64,000 bases of DNA from an uncultured Duncaniella sp. (lineage in GTDB: Bacteria; Bacteroidota; Bacteroidia; Bacteroidales; Muribaculaceae), in NCBI GenBank assembly GCA_910586305.1, contig CAJUGS010000007.1, positions 27,218 through 91,217 on the forward strand, written 5' to 3'. The position numbers and the translations under genes are program-made. Below the pieces are notes generated by a model, which was not told the origin of the DNA, ran no database searches, and saw only the letters and a list, made by a program, of their open reading frames with translations. This document shows, one piece after another, positions 58,677-64,000 of the stretch (the first letter of the stretch is position 1; every line of letters starts with the position of its first letter).

Positions 58677-61600
58677 TCAATCGTTGATGGTGAATGAGTA
58701 GTTCTCCTCGCTCAGAGTGTCGATGAGACGTCGCGTGATGGGAATGCGCCGGGATGCGTGGAGTTTGAGCGAACGGTTGATGGAGGGGTCGAATATGCGG
58801 AACGCAAGCTCTCCTCCCTCTCCGGACCTGTCTTGCGAGGCCATCTCGTCGGCAAGGATTCCCTTGAGCTGCTCGGTGATGCGCGGTGTATCGAGATCGA
58901 TGGTGATGGACCGTACAAGGGTGCCCTTTACCTCGTCAAGCAGACGTATATTCTTTATATTGAACCGCAGATCGGAATCGACAAAGCGGCGCTGGTACTG
59001 CCCGGTGATGAGCACAGGAGTGCCGGGTATGCCGAAATTGCGGAAGTCAATGAAGGTCTGTCCGAACATCATGAACTCCACCGAGCCGGAATAGTCCTCT
59101 ATCTTGAGTATGCCGAACATACCTTTCTTGCCCTGTCGCTGCTGGAAGTCGACCACCATGCCACCGATGGTGACATCATTGCCCTCGACAGGCTCGGCCT
59201 CGTTGAAACCCTTTATAGTACGTGTGCCATAGTTGAGGTCCATATAATAAGGGTCGAGTGGATGGGCCGAGAGATACATTCCCACAAGTTCGCGCTCCTT
59301 CTCAAGACGCTGGGCGGGGATACCGTCGGGAGCAGGTGTCACAGGCGGACGCCCGGCGGTCGACATCTCGGCATCATCGCCAAACAGCGACATGGCCGAC
59401 GACATACGGTCGTTCTGGAAGGCCTGCCCATAACGCACAATAGTCTCGGCAAATGTCTCTCCCTTGGCGTTTTCCCAGAAGAAATCCTCGCGCTTCATAT
59501 CGGTGAAGCTGTCAAAGGCTCCGGCATTTACGAGATTCTCCAGTGTGCGGCGGTTGAGACTGCCGGAGGGGACACGCTCTACAAAATCATAGACGCTTGA
59601 GAATGGGCCGTTGGCGTCGCGCTCCTCTATGATGCTCTTCACCACTCCCTCGCCCACACCCTTGATGGCGGCAAGTCCGAAACGGATGTCGCCGTGGGAG
59701 TTTACACCGAATTCCATGAAGGACTCGTTGATATCAGGCCCGAGCACCTTGATCTTCATGCGCTTGCACTCGTCCATGAAGCCGGTGAGCTTGTTGATGT
59801 CCGAACGGTTGCGTGTGAGGATGGCAGCCATATACTCGGGAGGATAGTTGGCCTTGAGCCATGCTGTCTGATAGGCTACCCACGAGTAGCAGGTGGCGTG
59901 GCTCTTATTGAAGGCATAGGATGCAAACTTCTTCCAGTCCTCCCATATTTTGGAAAGCACCTTAGCATCGTGCCCGTTCTCAGTGCCACCCTTGATGAAG
60001 AGACCCTCAAGTTCGTTCATCTTGTCGATGAGTTTCTTACCCATCGCTTTTCGGAGTGTGTCGCTCTGTCCGCGTGTGAAGTTGGCCAGAAGGCGTGACA
60101 GAAGCATGACCTGCTCCTGGTAGACAGTCACCCCGTAGGTGTCCTTGAGATATTTCTCCATGATGGGAATATCGTAGGTTATGGGGCTGCGTCCGTGCTT
60201 TCGGGCAATAAAGTCGGGGATGTAGTCCATCGGGCCCGGACGATACAGGGCGTTCATGGCTATGAGGTCCTCGAAGGTCGACGGCTGGAGCTCGCGGAGA
60301 TACTTCTGCATACCGGCCGACTCAAACTGGAATGTTCCCGTGGTATTGCCATTGCAATACAGCTCGTAGGTCTTCGGATCGGCTATGTCTATAGTGTCGA
60401 TATCGACATCTATACCCTTGGTGAGCTTTATGTTATGGATGGCCTCCTTGATGATGGAAAGGGTCTTGAGGCCAAGGAAGTCCATCTTGATGAGACCGGT
60501 GTCCTCGATAATGGATCCCTCGTACTGAGTCACGATTATCTTGTCGTTGCCCGACGAGCCCGGATTCTTGTCGACAGCCGTGGCCACAGGCACCCAGTCG
60601 GTGATGGGGTCGCGACATATGATGACACCACAGGCGTGCACTCCGGTGTTGCGCACGTTACCCTCGAGACGGCGGGCATATTCCAGCGTCTCGGTAATGA
60701 TGGGATTGGTTGAATTCAACTCCGGGCCGAACTCAGGGACATACTTGTAGCAGTTGCCCAGGTTGGTCTTCAGAGTCTTTCCGTCGGGTCCGTCCGGCAT
60801 ACGCTTAGGCACAAGGTTGGCCAGACGGTTGCTCTCGGTAAGCGGCAGCTGCTCCACACGCGCCACATCCTTTATGGCACTCTTTGCGGCCATGGTGCCA
60901 AACGTGATGATGTGAGCCACCTTCTCTTCGCCGTAATGCTCGGTGACATAGTGGAGCACATCGGCACGTCCGTCGTCGTCGAAGTCGACATCGATATCGG
61001 GGAGAGAAATACGGTCGGGGTTGAGGAATCTCTCGAACAGGAGATCATACTTTATAGGGTCGACCTGTGTGATTCCGAGACAGTAGGCCACGACACTTCC
61101 GGCCGCCGAGCCACGTCCAGGTCCGACGGAGACACCAAGCTTGCTTCGGGCCACATTAATGAAGTCCTGCACGATGAGGAAGTAGCCGGGGAAACCCATG
61201 GTCTTCATGATATACAGCTCGAAGCGTATACGCTCCTCCAGTTCGGCAGTGAGCGGAGACCCATAGCGTCGCTCGGCACCCTCGTAGGCAAGTTTTGCCA
61301 GGTAGTCGGCTTCAAACTTTATTCGATAAAGCTTGTCATAGCCTCCGAGCTTGTCTATTTTCTTCTGTGCGGCCTCGGGCGACAAAACAACGTTGCCGTT
61401 TTCATCCTGTGTGAACTCGTCGAATAGCTGCTGCTCGGTGATGCGGGCACGATACTCCTCCTCCGTGCCGAACTCTTCGGGAATGCGGAAGAACGGCATG
61501 ATCGGCGGATGGTCGATAGAATACACCTCACACTTGTCGAGCACTTCGAGCGTGTTGGCAAGCGCTTCGGGAAGATCGGGAAACACATCGGCCATCTCGC

Positions 61601-62504
61601 GCTGAGACTTGAACCACTCCTGCTTGGTGTAGCGCATACGGTCGGGGTCGGAGAGGTAGTTGTTGGTCGAGATACATATGAGACGGTCGTGGGCCTCGGC
61701 ATCCTCAGCGTTGATGAAGTGGGAGTCGTTGGAGCATATGAGCTTGACCCCGTTGCGCCGTGCCAGATCAATGAGCACGGGGTTGACCGACTCCTGCAAC
61801 TGAAATGTCTCGCGATTTGCGCCGGGAACATCAGTGCGATGGCGCTGCAACTCTATATAATAGTCGTCGCCAAACACACTCTTGAACCATTTCACCTGTC
61901 TGTCGGCCTCCTCGATGTCACCCGACATGATGAGCTTTGGGATCTCTCCGCCCAGACAGGCCGAGCACACTATGAGTCCTTCACTGTGGGCTGCAAGTGC
62001 GTCCTTGTCGGTACGGGGATGATGGTAGAAACCTTCGGTGTGGGCCTGTGACACTATCTTTATGAGATTCTTATACCCCTTGAGGTTTTTGGCAAGCACA
62101 ACGAGGTGGCGACCCTTGTCGGTTTTGTCGGAACGGTCGGTGAGCTTTCCCTTAGCCACATACATCTCACAACCGAATATAGGCTTGAATCTGAGCACCT
62201 CCTCATAGTGGGCTATCTCGGCCTCTATCTCCGGACGCATTTTTTCAGCCTCGGCCGGATCAGCGTCCTCGAGTTTCTTGCGGGCATCGGCTATCTTGCC
62301 CTTGTACTTTCCCTTGACCTTGTTCACATAGTTGGCCAACTCCTTTATTCCAAACATATTGCCGTGGTCGGTGAGGGCAAAGCCCGGCATACCGAGGGCT
62401 ATCGCCTTGTCTACTAAGCCAGTCACCGAAGCCTGGCCGTCGAGAAGCGAGTATTGGCTATGGACGTGGAGATGAACAAATTGCGGCTGTACAGTCTGAT
62501 TCAT
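58677..62504 (-). CDS. dnaE: DNA polymerase III subunit alpha
   Basis: 1275 residues. Replicative polymerase. Seen: the N-terminal PHP domain with HLHVHSQYSLLDGQ, TDHGNMFG and a further metal-binding set near 220, the palm motifs PGRGSAAGSVVAYCLGI and the catalytic aspartates in PDIDVDFDDDGR, GTFQFESAGMQKYL, the fingers with YQEQVMLLSRLLANF, a helix-hairpin-helix region, and a C-terminal OB fold (VTIGGMVVDFQQRQGKKG). A TAACTTTG -7-like site lies at complement 62545-62552. trxA follows 43 bases later. Confidence 0.98.
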   Translation of the reverse strand: MNQTVQPQFVHLHVHSQYSLLDGQASVTGLVDKAIALGMPGFALTDHGNMFGIKELANYVNKVKGKYKGKIADARKKLEDADPAEAEKMRPEIEAEIAHYEEVLRFKPIFGCEMYVAKGKLTDRSDKTDKGRHLVVLAKNLKGYKNLIKIVSQAHTEGFYHHPRTDKDALAAHSEGLIVCSACLGGEIPKLIMSGDIEEADRQVKWFKSVFGDDYYIELQRHRTDVPGANRETFQLQESVNPVLIDLARRNGVKLICSNDSHFINAEDAEAHDRLICISTNNYLSDPDRMRYTKQEWFKSQREMADVFPDLPEALANTLEVLDKCEVYSIDHPPIMPFFRIPEEFGTEEEYRARITEQQLFDEFTQDENGNVVLSPEAAQKKIDKLGGYDKLYRIKFEADYLAKLAYEGAERRYGSPLTAELEERIRFELYIMKTMGFPGYFLIVQDFINVARSKLGVSVGPGRGSAAGSVVAYCLGITQVDPIKYDLLFERFLNPDRISLPDIDVDFDDDGRADVLHYVTEHYGEEKVAHIITFGTMAAKSAIKDVARVEQLPLTESNRLANLVPKRMPDGPDGKTLKTNLGNCYKYVPEFGPELNSTNPIITETLEYARRLEGNVRNTGVHACGVIICRDPITDWVPVATAVDKNPGSSGNDKIIVTQYEGSIIEDTGLIKMDFLGLKTLSIIKEAIHNIKLTKGIDVDIDTIDIADPKTYELYCNGNTTGTFQFESAGMQKYLRELQPSTFEDLIAMNALYRPGPMDYIPDFIARKHGRSPITYDIPIMEKYLKDTYGVTVYQEQVMLLSRLLANFTRGQSDTLRKAMGKKLIDKMNELEGLFIKGGTENGHDAKVLSKIWEDWKKFASYAFNKSHATCYSWVAYQTAWLKANYPPEYMAAILTRNRSDINKLTGFMDECKRMKIKVLGPDINESFMEFGVNSHGDIRFGLAAIKGVGEGVVKSIIEERDANGPFSSVYDFVERVPSGSLNRRTLENLVNAGAFDSFTDMKREDFFWENAKGETFAETIVRYGQAFQNDRMSSAMSLFGDDAEMSTAGRPPVTPAPDGIPAQRLEKERELVGMYLSAHPLDPYYMDLNYGTRTIKGFNEAEPVEGNDVTIGGMVVDFQQRQGKKGMFGILKIEDYSGSVEFMMFGQTFIDFRNFGIPGTPVLITGQYQRRFVDSDLRFNIKNIRLLDEVKGTLVRSITIDLDTPRITEQLKGILADEMASQDRSGEGGELAFRIFDPSINRSLKLHASRRIPITRRLIDTLSEENYSFTIND

Positions 62505-62544
62505 GGATGAAGAAGGAGGATATGCTAAGGGTGAAAAACAGAGC

Positions 62545-62552
62545 CAAAGTTA
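62545..62552 (-). promoter_or_regulatory. Putative -7 element for dnaE
   Basis: TAACTTTG on the minus strand, 40 bases before the start codon. No clear -33 box was found. Confidence 0.5.
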
Positions 62553-62784
62553 CTGAAAATTCCCCTAATCTCATCTCTAAAAAATGCTAAAAAGGAGATG
62601 GCCCGGCCCGGAGCGCCGACCGAAGCGCCGGCACCAGCGAGACTCCGATACAACACCGTGCGAAATGTCGGGTCAGGACTACAGGAGCATATGTTTCCGC
62701 AACGATGGGTCTCATGGCAAATTGACGTAAAACATGGAATGTTGCTTTCAATTTCATAAAAACAGAAGCTAATGAAGTGTCAAA

Positions 62785-62816
62785 ATTGCGTATGAATGGG
62801 ATTTTTATTACTTTTG
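62785..62816 (+). promoter_or_regulatory. Bacteroides-type promoter for dapA
   Basis: ATTG (62785-62788), 20 bases, TACTTTTG (62809-62816). It leaves a leader of about 80 bases. Confidence 0.75.
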
Positions 62817-62897
62817 TGAGCATTTATTGCGGGTTTAAACGTTATATCTGTATATACATAAATATATACCGCAATTATTCATCCCAAACATTCCGAT

Positions 62898-63788
62898 ATG
62901 TCAACCGAGAGATTGCGCGGCATGGGGGTCGCGCTCACAACCCCCTTCAAGCATGACGAGAGCATTGATTATGACACACTCGACATCCATATCGACTACC
63001 TGATAGAGGGTGGCACAGACTTCATTGTGGCTCTCGGCACCACAGCCGAGACCCCGACTCTGACATCGGCAGAGAAACATGATCTGGCCTGCCATATACT
63101 CGACTATGCCGGAGGAAGAATTCCCCTGGTGCTCGGAGTGGGAGGCAACTGCACCCGTGCCGTAGTGGAAGAACTGCAAACCATGGAGCGCCTTGGGGAG
63201 TTTGACGCAATTCTCTCGGTGGTGCCCTACTATAACAAACCGTCACAGGAAGGTATGTACCGCCACTTCTCAGCCATAGCCGAGGCAAGCCCTGTGCCTG
63301 TGATACTATATAATATACCCGGCCGGTCGGGTGTCAATATGAATGTAGACACCATAATCCGCCTGGCCAATGAAAACCCCGGCAAGATAATAGGCGTGAA
63401 AGAAGCTTCGGGCAATATGGAACAGGCCCAGAACGTGATTACACGTCGGCCGGAGGGATTCCTGGTGCTATCGGGCGACGACTCTTTGGCCCACACCATG
63501 ATCGGGGCCGGAGGCGACGGAGTAATCTCGGTGCTTGGCAACGCTTATCCTAAAGAATTCACAGATATGATACACGTGAGTCTCGATCCCGAACGACATG
63601 ACGAGGCCACACGTATGCACCAGCGCTTCTCCGCTCTATATTCGCTCCTGTTCAAGGACGGAAATCCGGCCGGCATAAAGGCTCTGCTCCACCAGCTCTT
63701 CCCACGCTACAAGGAGGTGCTGAGACTTCCGCTTGTTCCGGTGACCGACACCACCCGCCGTGCCCTCTCAAGCGAGCACCTGATGTGA
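62898..63788 (+). CDS. dapA: 4-hydroxy-tetrahydrodipicolinate synthase
   Basis: 296 residues. Condenses pyruvate with aspartate semialdehyde in lysine and meso-diaminopimelate synthesis. Seen: GMGVALTTPFKHDESIDY, FIVALGTTAETPTL, the pyruvate-binding YYNKPSQEGMYRHF, LYNIPGRSGVNMN and the Schiff-base lysine in IIGVKEASGN (Lys168), then SGDDSLAHTMIGAGGDGVISV. It has its own promoter. Allosteric lysine control is a family property, not seen directly. A transcription unit with a tRNA gene begins about 105 bases downstream. Confidence 0.97.
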   Translation: MSTERLRGMGVALTTPFKHDESIDYDTLDIHIDYLIEGGTDFIVALGTTAETPTLTSAEKHDLACHILDYAGGRIPLVLGVGGNCTRAVVEELQTMERLGEFDAILSVVPYYNKPSQEGMYRHFSAIAEASPVPVILYNIPGRSGVNMNVDTIIRLANENPGKIIGVKEASGNMEQAQNVITRRPEGFLVLSGDDSLAHTMIGAGGDGVISVLGNAYPKEFTDMIHVSLDPERHDEATRMHQRFSALYSLLFKDGNPAGIKALLHQLFPRYKEVLRLPLVPVTDTTRRALSSEHLM

Positions 63789-63892
63789 CCCACGTATCTA
63801 TTGAGATTGTGACCCCACACAGACAAAAGAACATCGTTTCTCTTGAAAACACCCGTTATTTCCTCTAATTAACACATTTTAACTCGAAATAT

Positions 63893-63924
63893 TTTGTAGG
63901 GAACAAAATAGTCCCTACCTTTGC
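63893..63924 (+). promoter_or_regulatory. Bacteroides-type promoter for the tRNA gene
   Basis: TTTG (63893-63896), 19 bases, TACCTTTGC (63916-63924), 13 bases before the tRNA. A GTAGGGA/TCCCTAC inverted repeat (63896-63902 and 63912-63918) fills the spacer. Confidence 0.8.
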
Positions 63925-63937
63925 ACCACTGAAACAT

Positions 63938-64000
<63 letters not shown>

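Larger units (their letters stand above)
62505..62897. other. Intergenic region between divergent dnaE and dapA
   Basis: This 393-base gap holds a -7-like TAACTTTG for dnaE (complement 62545-62552) and the dapA promoter (62785-62816). A GC-rich stretch (about 62596-62660) stands out from the AT-rich surroundings. A 78-codon minus-strand frame over it (complement 62587-62823) has no recognisable family and is probably non-coding. Confidence 0.4.

Noticed and set aside
62587..62823. 78-codon minus-strand frame between dnaE and dapA
   Set aside because: No family, overlaps the dapA promoter, and its composition changes abruptly along the frame.

Overview
The window is about 64 kb of chromosomal DNA from a Bacteroidota member, most likely order Bacteroidales and perhaps family Muribaculaceae (the family is inference). 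Signs for this are promoters of the Bacteroides type (TTTG, 19-21 bases, TAnnTTTG) in front of many genes, a SusC/SusD pair, PCMD and DUF4492 proteins, a three-gene frdCAB-type succinate:quinone oxidoreductase, a fused SecDF, lipoproteins with short leaders, and C-terminal sorting tails of the type IX secretion kind. No phage, intact insertion sequence, CRISPR array or rRNA was found.

Layout. 1-3.5 kb (+): the 3' part of an Hsp70-family gene that ends without the usual helical lid, followed by a 747-residue unrecognised membrane protein built from two internal duplications. 3.8-12.4 kb (+): dxr, rseP, rlmI, a lipoprotein dipeptidyl peptidase III, an aspartate-type aminotransferase and tyrS. 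12.5-35.7 kb (mostly -): a flippase, ruvB, a secreted protein with a sorting tail, the DUF4492-cydA-cydB operon, secDF, a small unknown gene, a plus-strand OmpA-domain protein, then tsaD-cinA-speA-truA, lysS-gpsA-pgi, a decayed sorting-tail remnant, a DUF805 protein and a repetitive-looking lipoprotein. 35.9-41.7 kb (+): a PCMD lipoprotein with an outer-membrane barrel protein, then the succinate dehydrogenase/fumarate reductase operon. 41.9-48.3 kb: a secreted protein with a sorting tail (-) and a divergent SusC/SusD pair (+). 48.5-50.7 kb (-): a BlaR1-like M56 peptidase fused to a TonB C-terminal domain, with its BlaI repressor upstream and a palindrome overlapping the promoter. 50.8-58.2 kb: sdaA (-), diverging from serine acetyltransferase-rlmL and purD-membrane protein-pdxB (+). 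58.3-62.5 kb (-): dnaE and trxA. 62.9-64 kb (+): dapA and an initiator tRNA cut by the window end.

Most genes are housekeeping: isoprenoid, serine/cysteine, purine, PLP, lysine/peptidoglycan and polyamine biosynthesis, respiration on fumarate and low oxygen, protein export, translation and DNA repair/replication. The less ordinary parts are the Hsp70 plus duplicated-domain membrane protein at the left edge, the M56/TonB fusion with its autoregulatory site, the AT-richer SusCD pair with no nearby glycoside hydrolase, and the sorting-tail fossil. Many start codons were moved downstream of the longest open frame on the basis of family N-termini and promoter positions; these choices are explained in each entry. 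All family calls are from reading the translated sequence, with no database search.
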